Below are positions 50,932 to 59,122 of a DNA stretch of 64,000 nucleotides, piece by piece. Within the stretch, counting starts at the first letter, position 1; the number at the start of each line of letters is the position of its first letter. This DNA is from Cryptosporangium phraense. Lineage in GTDB: Bacteria; Actinomycetota; Actinomycetes; Mycobacteriales; Cryptosporangiaceae. The notes under the pieces were generated by a model. That model had not been told where the DNA came from. It was given only the letters and a program-made list of their open reading frames with translations, and ran no database searches. A program made the translations under genes and the position numbers. The stretch lies in assembly GCF_006912135.1 (NCBI RefSeq), contig NZ_VIRS01000007.1, forward strand, positions 124,001-188,000. The letters are read 5' to 3'.

Positions 50932-52350
50932 ATGGCGGGCGACCGGAGGGGCCGAGCGGGCGGCCACCGGGGCCGGGTGGGCGACCGCAGGGCGCACAAA
51001 GCCTGGCAGGACGCGTCGCACACGCCGTTCTGGCTGGACAACCCGGACCGGCCGGCCCCCCGGGCGGCGCTGGCCGGCGCGGACACCGCCGACCTGGCCG
51101 TCGTCGGGGCCGGGTTCGCCGGGCTCTGGACCGCGCTGCTGGCCAAGGAGCGCGACCCGGCCCGGGACGTCGTCGTGCTGGAGGGCGCGCGCGTCGGCTG
51201 GGCCGCGTCCGGACGCAACGGCGGGTTCTGCTCGGCCAGCCTCACCCACGGCCGCGAGAACGGCCTGCGTCACTTCCCGGACGAGATCGACGAGCTCACC
51301 GCGATGGGCCTGGAGAACCTCGACGAGATCGAGGCGGCGATCGCCCGGTACGGCATCGACTGCGGCTGGGAACGGAACGGGACGCTGTCGGTCGCGACCG
51401 AGCCGTGGCAGCTCGGCCCGCATTCCGGGGACGGCGTGCTGCTCGACCGGGACGGGGTCCGGGCCGAGATCGACTCGCCGCGCTACGTCGGCGGGGTCTG
51501 GGAGAAGCACGGTTCGGCCACGCTCGACCCGGCCGCCCTGGCCTGGGGTCTGGCCCGGGCCTGCGAGGCGGCCGGGGTGCGGATCTACGAGCGCTCGCCG
51601 GTCACCGGCCTGCACCGCCTGGCTGACGGGGTGCGCCTGACCACCGCCCGGGGTGTCGTGCGGGCCGGCCAGGTCGCGCTGGCCACGAACGCGTTCCCGG
51701 CCCTGCTTCGCCGGGTTCGGCTCTACACCGTGCCGGTCTACGACTACGTGCTGGTCACCGAGCCGCTCAGCGACGGCCAGCTCGCGGCGATCGGCTGGGC
51801 CAACCGGCAGGGTTTGTCGGAACGGGCCAACCAGTTCCACTACAGCCGCCTGACCCGCGACAACCGCATCCTCTGGGGCGGCTACGACGCGATCTACCAC
51901 TACGGCCGCGCGCTGCGCCGGTCGTACGACACCCGCCCGGAGACGTTCGACCGGCTCGCCGAGCAGTTCTTCGACACGTTCCCGCAGCTCGACGGGCTCC
52001 GCTTCACCCACGCCTGGGGCGGCGCGATCGACACCTGCACCCGGTTCTTCGCGCTCTACGGCACGGCCTGGGACCGGCGGGTCACGTACGCGCTGGGCTT
52101 CACCGGCCTGGGCGTCGCCGCAACCCGCTTCGCCGGCAACGTGATGCTCGACCTCCTCGACGATGCCGACACCGAGCGGACCCGGCTCGGCCTGGTGCGC
52201 CACAAACCGATCCCGTTCCCCCCGGAGCCGCTGGCCTACGCGGGCATCCAGGCGACCCGCGCGTCGCTGATCCGGGCCGACGAGACCGCCGGCCGCCGGA
52301 ACCTCTGGCTACGCTCCCTGGACCGCCTGGGCCTGGGCTTCGACAGCTGA
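50932..52350 (+). CDS. FAD-dependent amine oxidoreductase (DAO family, PuuB-like)
   Basis: 472 residues. After a basic N-terminal extension (about 20 residues, possibly over-called; GTG 50977 is another start) comes TPFWLDNPDRPAPR, then the FAD motif DLAVVGAGFAGLWTALLAKE, GWAASGRNGGFCSASLTHG and the C-terminal TYALGFTGLGVAATRFAG. This is the pattern of gamma-glutamylputrescine oxidase and sarcosine-type oxidases, which oxidise secondary amines. It abuts the amidohydrolase stop and ends the operon. The product amine of the M24 or amidohydrolase step is a plausible substrate. Confidence 0.9.
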   Translation: MAGDRRGRAGGHRGRVGDRRAHKAWQDASHTPFWLDNPDRPAPRAALAGADTADLAVVGAGFAGLWTALLAKERDPARDVVVLEGARVGWAASGRNGGFCSASLTHGRENGLRHFPDEIDELTAMGLENLDEIEAAIARYGIDCGWERNGTLSVATEPWQLGPHSGDGVLLDRDGVRAEIDSPRYVGGVWEKHGSATLDPAALAWGLARACEAAGVRIYERSPVTGLHRLADGVRLTTARGVVRAGQVALATNAFPALLRRVRLYTVPVYDYVLVTEPLSDGQLAAIGWANRQGLSERANQFHYSRLTRDNRILWGGYDAIYHYGRALRRSYDTRPETFDRLAEQFFDTFPQLDGLRFTHAWGGAIDTCTRFFALYGTAWDRRVTYALGFTGLGVAATRFAGNVMLDLLDDADTERTRLGLVRHKPIPFPPEPLAYAGIQATRASLIRADETAGRRNLWLRSLDRLGLGFDS

Positions 52351-52417
52351 CCCGCCACTCCGGACGGAGGGCCGAACCTCGTAGCGAGGCCCGAAGTCCC
52401 GGATCGCGGCGACGGGC

Positions 52418-53140
52418 TCAGCTTGCGAGGAGGGCCGTGAGCAGGTCGGGGCTCTCGAGCTGGGGCAGGTGGCCGGTCTTCGGCAGCAACTCGAACCGCG
52501 CGCCGGGGATCGCGTCGGCGTAGGCCCGGCCGTACTCCGGGGTGACGATCCGGTCGGAGTCACCCCACACCACCAGCGTCGGGCGGTCGATCGCCGCCAG
52601 CCGGTCCCGCAGCGTCGGGTCCTCCATCGGAGCGGCGTAGACCGCCAGCGCCTCGCGGTTACCGGCCAGCGCGGCCCGGGCCGCGGGCGGCAGGGCGTCC
52701 GGGTCGATGCGGAACGCGTCCGGATCGTAGTAGCTCAATTCCGCCACCTGCGGAAACGTCAGATTGAAGAAGTCGGCCACCGGCCGGCCGGGCACCTGCA
52801 GACCGACCGCGTCGACGAGGACCAGCCGGTCGACGCGGGGTGAGCGCCGCAGGCCGATCTCGGCGGCGATCCAGCCGCCGATCGAATTCCCGACGACCGT
52901 CACGCCGGTCAGGTCGAGCGCGTCGAGGAAGTCGACGTACACGTCGGCGAGCCCGCCGATCGTCGTCAGGTCGTCCGGGCGCGGGGTCCCGTCGAATCCC
53001 GGGTGGGTCGGGGTGATCACCCGGGCCGGCAGCTCGGCCGCGAGCCGCTCGGCGTACCCGGTCACCGAGAACGGCCCGGCTCCGCCGTGCAGCAGCAGGA
53101 TCGGGCGCCCGGCGCCCCGTTCGGTGTAGTGAGGAGTCAT
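52418..53140 (-). CDS. Alpha/beta hydrolase
   Basis: 240 residues. Oxyanion loop LLLHGGAGP, nucleophile Ser86 in VVGNSIGGW, Asp in VVWGDSDRIV and His in KTGHLPQLE make a complete triad. The mid-size cap region (FFNLTFPQVAELSYYDPD) is typical of C-C or ester hydrolases. The ATG (not a longer start) fits the divergent MarR promoter region; no Shine-Dalgarno is seen. Divergent from and probably repressed by the MarR protein. Substrate unknown. Confidence 0.9.
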   Translation of the reverse strand: MTPHYTERGAGRPILLLHGGAGPFSVTGYAERLAAELPARVITPTHPGFDGTPRPDDLTTIGGLADVYVDFLDALDLTGVTVVGNSIGGWIAAEIGLRRSPRVDRLVLVDAVGLQVPGRPVADFFNLTFPQVAELSYYDPDAFRIDPDALPPAARAALAGNREALAVYAAPMEDPTLRDRLAAIDRPTLVVWGDSDRIVTPEYGRAYADAIPGARFELLPKTGHLPQLESPDLLTALLAS

Positions 53141-53183
53141 ATCAGGGAGCTTAGATAAGCATGTTGATATAAGCAACCTGATA
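53140..53183. promoter_or_regulatory. Divergent MarR-controlled promoter region
   Basis: The 54-bp gap between the hydrolase and MarR starts is AT-rich. It has an outer 7-bp inverted repeat TATCAGG (53140-53146) / CCTGATA (53177-53183) and, inside, near-direct repeats TTAGATAAGCA and TTGATATAAGCA (53151-53161, 53165-53176). Such paired sites between divergent start codons are where MarR proteins normally bind. Confidence 0.55.
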
Positions 53184-53194
53184 CGCTGCCGACC

Positions 53195-53614
53195 ATGACT
53201 CGTTCGCTGGCCGAGATCGGACTGTCGGTGAAGCGGCTGCAGATGGCCCACCATCGCGCGGCCAACGTCGCGCTGGCGCCGCTGGGCCTCTCGATCGTGC
53301 AGTGGGACGCCCTGCGCCACCTGCGCCAGAACCCGGACGCGTCGCTGCACGACCTGGCCGTGCTGACGTTCCAGACCGATCAGTCGTTCGGCACGCTGGC
53401 CGCCCGCCTGATCGACCGCGGCCTGATCGAGCGCGTCCCCGGACCGGGCCGGGCGGTGAAGCACCGCTTGACCCCGCACGGCCTGGCCGTCCAGGAGGAG
53501 GGCCAGGCCGTGCTGAACGACGTGCTGGGCCGCACGTTCGGCGCGCTCGCCCCGGACGAGCTGGCCGCCTTCGACGGCCTGCTCACCCGGCTGCTCGCGA
53601 GCGCGTCCGGCTGA
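53195..53614 (+). CDS. MarR family transcriptional regulator
   Basis: 139 residues: helix 1-2 LSVKRLQMAHHRAANVALAPLGL, winged HTH (SLHDLAVLTFQTDQSFGTLAARLIDRGLIERVPGPGRAVKHRLT) and the C-terminal dimer helices. It probably senses a phenolic or lipophilic ligand and controls the divergent alpha/beta hydrolase and itself. The stop is 3 bases from the convergent MMPL stop. Confidence 0.92.
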   Translation: MTRSLAEIGLSVKRLQMAHHRAANVALAPLGLSIVQWDALRHLRQNPDASLHDLAVLTFQTDQSFGTLAARLIDRGLIERVPGPGRAVKHRLTPHGLAVQEEGQAVLNDVLGRTFGALAPDELAAFDGLLTRLLASASG

Positions 53615-53617
53615 CCC

Positions 53618-56149
53618 TCAGACCGAGACCGTCTCCCGCTCCGCGGGTTCCTGCTCGAGCTGCCGGTGCAGCTTCTCACCTTCGATGTCGACGTTCGGCA
53701 GCGCGCGATCCAGCCACCGCGGGAGCCACCAGGCCGCCCGCCCGAACAGCGAGATCACCGCGGGCACGATCGTCATCCGGACGACGAACGCGTCCACGGC
53801 GACGCCGAGCGCCAGCGCGAAGCCGACCGCCTTGATCGTCGCGTCGTCGATCAGCACGAAGCCGGCGAACACGCTGGTCATGATCAGCGCCGCGGCCGTG
53901 ACGACCCGGGCGCCGTGGCCCATGCCGGAGACGACCGCCTGTTGGGCGTCGGCGCCGTGGACGAAGTCCTCCCGCATGCGGGAGACCAGGAAGACCTCGT
54001 AGTCCATCGCCAGACCGAACAGGATGCCGATCAGGATGATCGGCAGGAAGCTCACCAGCGGGCCCGGCGTCTGCACGCCGACCAGCCCGGCCAGGTGGCC
54101 CTCCTGGAAGATCCAGACCGTGATGCCGAACGTCGTCCCGACCGTGAGCAGGAAGCCGAGCGCGGCCTTGAGCGGCACCAGGATCGACCGGAACACGAGC
54201 ATCAGCAGCAGGACCGACAGCCCGACGACCAGCGCGAGGTAGATCGGCAGCGCGTCGGACAGCCGCTCCGAGACGTCGATGCCGACGGCGGTCTGGCCGG
54301 TCAGCGAGACGTCGGCGTCGCGGATGCCGGCCACCTTGTCGCGCACGTCGTGCACCAGGGTCTCGGTGCTCGGCGCGGTCGGTCCGTCCTTCGGGATGAT
54401 CGCCAGCAGCGCGGTGCGCTTGTCCTGGCTGAAGTTCGGCGGGGTGATCGAGACCAGGTTCGGGGTGCCGGTCAGGCGCTGGGTCGCCTCCTGGACGGCG
54501 GCCGCGGTCTGCTGCGGCGAGTCGCTGGAGACGACCATCGCCAGGCGTCCGTTGGCGCCCTGACCGAAGCCCTCGGTGATCAGGTCGGCGGCCGCGCGCT
54601 CCGGGGTGCCCGGGGAGGCGTGGGTGGCGTCCGGGAGGGAGAGGCGCATGTTCGCGGCGGGCAGGGCCAGGAGGCCCAGGCCGAGGATGCCGACGATGAG
54701 GACCGGGATCCGGGCCTTGATGATCCAGCGGGCCCAGCGGAACCCGAAGGGTTCCTTGCCGCTGCCGAACAGCCCGCCGACGAGGGGCGCGTCGGCCGTC
54801 GCGGCTTCGGTTTCGCGGCCGGCCGAGGCGGCTACGGTCTCGCGGCCGGCCGAGGCGGCTACGGTCTCGCGGCCGGCCGCGGCGGCGCTGTGGCCGGCCG
54901 TGGGGGCGGCGTTGCGGTTGTTCGCGGCGGCGGGGGCGGCGTTGCGGCCGTTCGCGGCGGCGGCGGTGGGGTCGCCGATGGTGCTATCGGCGGCGGCGGG
55001 GTCGGCGGCGGCGGGGTCGGCGGCGGCGGGCGAGCCGGTCGGGAGCGGGGCCTCGTGCTTGCCCGGACCGGCGCTGTCGGACGCCGCCACCACGGACGAC
55101 GCGTGCTTGGGAGCGGCCCCGCGGGCGGCCGCGACCGCACGGCGCGCCTTCCGCGGGAGCACCCGCAGGCCGGCGAAGCCGAGCAACGCGGGCAGCAGCG
55201 TGATCGCGACCAGCACCGCGACCGCGACCGTCCCGGCCGCGGCCAGCCCCATCGCCGACAGGAACGGAATGTCGACGACCGTGAGCCCGGCCAGCGCGAT
55301 GATCACCGTGATCCCGGCGAACAACACCGCCGAACCCGCGGTGCCGACCGACCGCGCGGCCGACTCCTCCGGGTCGAGCCCCTCGGCCAGGTGCTGCCGG
55401 TGCCGCGAGGTGATGAACAGCGAGTAGTCGATGCCGACAGCCAGGCCGAGCATCAGCGCCAGGATCGGCGCCGTGCTGTTCAGCGAGATGACCCCGGACA
55501 GCGCGTACAGACCCGCCATCCCGGCCCCGACGCCGATCAGCGCGTTGAGCATCGTCATGCCCGCGGCGACCAGCGACCCGAACGTCACCAGCAGGACGAC
55601 CAGCGCCACCGCGACGCCGATCCCCTCCTGACCACCGATCTCCGGCGGCGACGTCATGACCTCGCCGCCGTGCTCCACCTGCAGGACGTCCCGCTGCGAC
55701 TCACCGGCCTGCTCGTAGGCCTCGCGCTGCGCGTCGGTGATGTCGTCGACCGGGTCGCGGAACTGGACCTGGATCAGCGCGTACCGCCCGTCGCGGGAGA
55801 GCGACTTCGCGATGAACGGGTCGACCGCCCCGAGGACGCCCGGCACCTGCGAGGCTTCCTGGACGACCTGCTTCACGGCGGCCGCCATGTTCGGATCGGC
55901 CAGCGTGTCCCCGTCCGGGGCCGCGACGACGATCGTCCCGGTGGCGCCGCTGGCCTCCGGGAACTCCTGTTTCAACGCGTCGAGGGCGCGCTGGGATTCG
56001 GTGCCCGGTAACTTGAAGTCGCTGGTCGTCGGGCCCTTGAAGGCCACTGCCGCGCTGCCGAGTGCGACCAGGAGTATCAGCCAGAGGATCACGACCAGCC
56101 GTCGGCGGCGGAACGAGCCGCGGCCGAGGCGGTAGAGCAGCGTTGCCAA
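53618..56149 (-). CDS. MMPL family RND exporter with repetitive central linker
   Basis: 843 residues. Two halves each with one plus five helices: ILALMLGLAVGIDYSLFITSRHRQHL in the first and IILIGILFGLAMDYEVFLVSRMRE in the second carry the Asp-Tyr proton relay. The linker between them (about 355-485) is an Ala/Pro/Asp-rich stretch coded by tandem repeats (AADPAAADPAAAD, AGRETVAAS units). The start is a TTG with AAGGA 6 bases upstream, giving the usual MATLLYRLGR N-terminus; no ATG is available. Palindromes 75-110 bases upstream suggest regulated expression. Substrate unknown; relatives export lipids and drugs. Confidence 0.92.
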   Translation of the reverse strand: MATLLYRLGRGSFRRRRLVVILWLILLVALGSAAVAFKGPTTSDFKLPGTESQRALDALKQEFPEASGATGTIVVAAPDGDTLADPNMAAAVKQVVQEASQVPGVLGAVDPFIAKSLSRDGRYALIQVQFRDPVDDITDAQREAYEQAGESQRDVLQVEHGGEVMTSPPEIGGQEGIGVAVALVVLLVTFGSLVAAGMTMLNALIGVGAGMAGLYALSGVISLNSTAPILALMLGLAVGIDYSLFITSRHRQHLAEGLDPEESAARSVGTAGSAVLFAGITVIIALAGLTVVDIPFLSAMGLAAAGTVAVAVLVAITLLPALLGFAGLRVLPRKARRAVAAARGAAPKHASSVVAASDSAGPGKHEAPLPTGSPAAADPAAADPAAADSTIGDPTAAAANGRNAAPAAANNRNAAPTAGHSAAAAGRETVAASAGRETVAASAGRETEAATADAPLVGGLFGSGKEPFGFRWARWIIKARIPVLIVGILGLGLLALPAANMRLSLPDATHASPGTPERAAADLITEGFGQGANGRLAMVVSSDSPQQTAAAVQEATQRLTGTPNLVSITPPNFSQDKRTALLAIIPKDGPTAPSTETLVHDVRDKVAGIRDADVSLTGQTAVGIDVSERLSDALPIYLALVVGLSVLLLMLVFRSILVPLKAALGFLLTVGTTFGITVWIFQEGHLAGLVGVQTPGPLVSFLPIILIGILFGLAMDYEVFLVSRMREDFVHGADAQQAVVSGMGHGARVVTAAALIMTSVFAGFVLIDDATIKAVGFALALGVAVDAFVVRMTIVPAVISLFGRAAWWLPRWLDRALPNVDIEGEKLHRQLEQEPAERETVSV
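54812..55030 (-). repeat. Coding minisatellites in the MMPL linker
   Basis: Three head-to-tail 27-bp units at 54812-54892 (two almost identical, the third diverged) encode a nine-residue AGRETVAAS-like repeat. They pass into shorter GCG/GGC-rich repeats up to about 55030 that encode NAAPAAANNR and AADP units. All periods are multiples of three, so the frame is kept. Confidence 0.85.
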
Positions 56150-56224
56150 TGTCTGTCCTTGTGCAGATGAGCATTGTGCGCGCTCGGGATCTCCGGACAC
56201 GCTCCCGTCCACCGCTCATCCTGC

Positions 56225-56259
56225 CTTGCCGATCGGCAAGCAGCTAGCCGGGCGGCTAG
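56225..56259. promoter_or_regulatory. Two tandem palindromes upstream of the MMPL exporter
   Basis: CTTGCCGATCGGCAAG (56225-56240) is a perfect 16-bp palindrome; CTAGCCG-GG-CGGCTAG (56244-56259) is a perfect 7-bp inverted repeat 3 bases further. They lie 76 to 110 bases upstream of the TTG start. Size and symmetry fit TetR or MarR dimer sites, but no such regulator gene adjoins on this side. Confidence 0.5.
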
Positions 56260-56812
56260 TGGGATGCCTTACAGCATTCAGTCTTTCGTTCCCGCCCCCG
56301 GCGCCCGCACCCGACCGCCCCGGCCCGCCCGGCCCCTGGCGGATCCGGGACCGCCGGGCCGAGTCCCGCGATCCGGAGCCGCCAGGCGGAGGCCGCCCGG
56401 CGGAGCCGGGCTCGCTGAGGCCGCGTGGCTCAGCCCAGCCCACGAAGGCCGCGTGGCTGAGGTCGGCCCGCTGAGGCCAGCGGGTTGGATCCCGCTGGGT
56501 GACGCAGGTCGGGGATGCCTGGCGGAGGCCGGCGGGCGCAGGCCGGGGGTGAGGCCTGAGGCCGGCTCGCTGAAGCTGGCGGGCTGGGGCCAGCCAGCAG
56601 AAGCAGACCGGCAACGGCCGGGTGCGGAGGCCGGCTTGCTGAGGTGGCACGCCGAGCAGGACACGTCTCGCTTCACCCAGCTTCACCCCGGGGATGGCAC
56701 GCCGGCGGTTGCACCCCGGCCGCGACAGCCCGCCCCCGGTGCCCCACTCACTGCGCCACCAGTCGCTCCAGCCCCAATCGCGGCCGCTCCCGGGCAGAAC
56801 CGGCCCCCGCGC
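56260..56812. other. Gene-free, repeat-rich GC stretch
   Basis: About 550 bases between the palindromes and the Scr1 regulator stop. I see no credible gene: frames on both strands are open only because stops are rare, and their translations are Pro/Ala/Ser/Gly low-complexity. A degenerate element close to CTCGCTGAGGCCG recurs (near 56411, 56468, 56525, 56567, 56629), and AGGCCGCGTGGCT is present exactly twice (56418-56430 and 56446-56458). Confidence 0.6.
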
Positions 56813-57694
56813 CTACTCGTCCAACGCCCGCAACGCCTCACGCAAGATGTCAGGAGTCCTCTGCGGCTGCTCCGCCTCGATGAACAACTGCGACACCATC
56901 GCCGAATAGAAGTCGATATCGTCCTGCTTATCCAGATACTGCGCGTTGATCAAATGCTCCAGATACACCACATCCGGCAGATCCTGGTCCGGAAACCGCA
57001 AAATGCTGAAAGCCCCACCAGCCGCCGTATGCCCCCCAGCCCCGAACGGGATCACCTGGAGCTGAACATTCGGCAGATCGGTCGCGGCCAGCAGCGCCTC
57101 GATCTGCTCGCGCAGCGCGGCCCGCCCACCGATCGGCCGGTGCAGCACCGCCTCGTCGATCACCGCCCAGAGCTTCGGCGGGTTCGGCCGGTGCAGGATC
57201 CGCGCCCGGGCGAGCCGCAGGTTCACCCGGCGCTCGATGTCGGCCGGCGGCGTCGACCCGTGAGCGAGCGTGATCACCGCCCGGGCGTAGTCGGCGGTCT
57301 GCAGCAGGCCCGGTGCGAACTGCACCTCGTACGTCCGGATCAGCTCGGCGGCCTGCTCCAGGTCGAGGTACTGCACGAACCACGGGGCGATGACGTCGCT
57401 GTACTCGTGCCACCAGCCGTGCGCGTTGGCCTCGCGCATCAGCGCGAGCAGGTCCTCGCGCTCCCGGCCGTCGATCTCGTAGAGGCTGAGCAGGTCGGTG
57501 ACGTCCCGCTCCTTGAAGCCGACGCGGCCGAGCTCGAGGCGGCTGATCTTCGACTCCGAGCTCCGGATCGCCTCACCGGCCTGGGCCCGGGTGAGACCGC
57601 GAGCCTCACGGAGCGCCCGCAGCCGAGCACCGAGCTGCAACCTGCGTGCAGTCGGGCCGCCTATTGGTACCGATGAGCTCACCGGCGCGAGCAT
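56813..57694 (-). CDS. Scr1-type helix-turn-helix regulator (XRE family)
   Basis: 293 residues. XRE HTH at about 20-75 (LGARLRALREARGLTRAQAGEAIRSSESKISRLELGRVGF) followed by the long Scr1/DUF5753 domain (AHGWWHEYSDVIAPWFVQYLDLEQAAELIRTYE, PGLLQTADYARAVI, LHRPIGG, LPNVQLQVIPFGAGGHTAAGGAFSILRF). These are abundant in Streptomyces and relatives, usually next to a small DUF397 gene; none is seen here. The divergent neighbour is a DUF574 methyltransferase. ATG 57694 gives the usual short N-terminal extension. Confidence 0.9.
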   Translation of the reverse strand: MLAPVSSSVPIGGPTARRLQLGARLRALREARGLTRAQAGEAIRSSESKISRLELGRVGFKERDVTDLLSLYEIDGREREDLLALMREANAHGWWHEYSDVIAPWFVQYLDLEQAAELIRTYEVQFAPGLLQTADYARAVITLAHGSTPPADIERRVNLRLARARILHRPNPPKLWAVIDEAVLHRPIGGRAALREQIEALLAATDLPNVQLQVIPFGAGGHTAAGGAFSILRFPDQDLPDVVYLEHLINAQYLDKQDDIDFYSAMVSQLFIEAEQPQRTPDILREALRALDE

Positions 57695-57798
57695 AGACCC
57701 CCGCCCAGGTAGGAACATCGTTCCCCCACTGTGGACAGCGGTGTTGCGTCCCGGTCCATAATCTCTGAAGAACGCACCGCGAAGCAGAAGGCGTCCTG

Positions 57799-58593
57799 AT
57801 GACCGAGGAACCGACCGACAGCAAGATCGACGTCAGCGTCCCGCAGTCCGCCCGCATCTGGAACTACTGGCTCGGCGGCAAGGACAACTTCGCGATCGAC
57901 CGGGCCGCCGGCGACGAGGTGCTGGCGAAGATCCCCGACATCGCGCTGGGCGCCCGCGGCGAGCGCGCGTTCCTCAAACGGGTCGTGCGCTACCTGGTGC
58001 GGGACGCCGGCATCACCCAGTTCCTCGACGTCGGCACCGGGCTGCCGACCGCCGACAACACGCACGAGGTCGCGCAGGCCCTCGACCCCCGCAGCCGGGT
58101 GGTCTACGTCGACAACGACCCGCTGGTCATGGTGCACGCCCGGGCGTTGCTGGTCAGCACCCCGGAGGGCGCCAGCGACTACGTCGAGGCCGACCTCCGC
58201 GACACGAAGGCGGTCCTCGCCGCGGCCCACGAGACCCTCGACTTCGGACGTCCGATCGGCCTGATGCTCCTCGGCGTCGTCAACCACCTGATGGACGACG
58301 ACGAGGCCCACGCCGCCGTCGCACGCCTGGTCGCCGCGCTGCCGCCGGGTAGCCACCTGGTGCTCACCCACTCCACCGCGGAGCTCCACGGGGAGCCGAT
58401 GCTGCAGGTCATGCGCGAGACGACCGAGCGCGGCGGTACCCCTATCCGGGCCCGCACCCGGGACGAGCTCACCCGGTTCTTCGACGGTACCGAGCTGCTC
58501 GAGCCGGGCGTCGTCACCTGTTCCCGCTGGCGCCCGGACGTCGACGGCGAGCCCGACGTCTACCTGTTCGGCGGCGTGGGCCGCATCGGTTGA
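57799..58593 (+). CDS. DUF574 SAM-dependent methyltransferase
   Basis: 264 residues. N-terminus VPQSARIWNYWLGGKDNFAIDRAAGD is the family hallmark, followed by the SAM motif TQFLDVGTGLPTADNTHEVAQ and VVYVDNDPLVMVHARALL, and LMLLGVVNHLMDDDEA. It is an actinomycete-specific family of uncharacterised methyltransferases, often beside Scr1 or DUF397 genes and regulatory loci. ATG with GAAGG 8 bases upstream. The next gene starts 4 bases after its stop, so the two are co-transcribed. Confidence 0.93.
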   Translation: MTEEPTDSKIDVSVPQSARIWNYWLGGKDNFAIDRAAGDEVLAKIPDIALGARGERAFLKRVVRYLVRDAGITQFLDVGTGLPTADNTHEVAQALDPRSRVVYVDNDPLVMVHARALLVSTPEGASDYVEADLRDTKAVLAAAHETLDFGRPIGLMLLGVVNHLMDDDEAHAAVARLVAALPPGSHLVLTHSTAELHGEPMLQVMRETTERGGTPIRARTRDELTRFFDGTELLEPGVVTCSRWRPDVDGEPDVYLFGGVGRIG

Positions 58594-58597
58594 GCCG

Positions 58598-59077
58598 ATG
58601 GCCCGACGTCGCGGTCGTCCGTCCGCGGGTGCGCGGACCGCGGCCGCAGTGCTTCTCGCCGCGGCCGGCTGCACCTCCGGACCTCAGCCCGTGCCGACGC
58701 CGACGGCCGTCGCGGACCGGTGCCCGCCCGACGCCCGGATCGACGGCCTGCAGCAGCGCACCGGGGCCGGCGACGGAGCGGCGCTGGCCGCGATGTTCTT
58801 CCCCACCGCTCCGGAGCTGCACGCGGGCACCGAGATCAAGATCGTCTGGCGGATGACCGGCCGGGGCGCGCTGACGATGTCGGCCACCGGCCCGGATCAG
58901 GGTCGCACCACCCCGGCCTGGGGCCCGGAACCGCACGGCGGCAGCAACTTCGACGCGCCGGGCGACGAGTGGGGCACCGGCTGGGTCTTCCCGACGCCCG
59001 GCTGCTGGACCGTCCACGCCCGCCGCACCGAGGGAACGGCCCGCCTCACCGTCCGGGTGGCGCCCCGCGCCCGGTGA
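58598..59077 (+). CDS. Putative lipoprotein
   Basis: 159 residues. A basic n-region (ARRRGRPSAGAR), hydrophobic core and lipobox AAGC (Cys25) mark a lipoprotein. The mature part has VADRCPPDARIDG, IKIVWRMTGRGALTMSATGPDG-like sequence and GCWTVHARRTEGTARLTVRV, an immunoglobulin-like strand with a second Cys. No known family recognised. It follows the DUF574 methyltransferase by 4 bases. Confidence 0.75.
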   Translation: MARRRGRPSAGARTAAAVLLAAAGCTSGPQPVPTPTAVADRCPPDARIDGLQQRTGAGDGAALAAMFFPTAPELHAGTEIKIVWRMTGRGALTMSATGPDQGRTTPAWGPEPHGGSNFDAPGDEWGTGWVFPTPGCWTVHARRTEGTARLTVRVAPRAR

Positions 59078-59122
59078 AAACTGTACTTGCGGGTCCATTT
59101 CTGCCGAGACACCGTCGCCCCT

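Noticed and set aside
49192-52203. Open frame of about 1000 codons on the minus strand
   Set aside because: Antisense to the amidohydrolase and FAD oxidoreductase, both of which show full catalytic motifs; the antisense translation is His/Arg/Pro low-complexity.
52375-52395. Short hairpin between the FAD oxidoreductase and the hydrolase
   Set aside because: Only a 5-bp stem (CCTCG/CGAGG), too weak to call a terminator in DNA this GC-rich.
56278-56676. Minus-strand frame coding a Pro-Ala-Ser-rich peptide
   Set aside because: No Shine-Dalgarno, no family, and composition follows the DNA repeats; kept only as a repeat-rich region.
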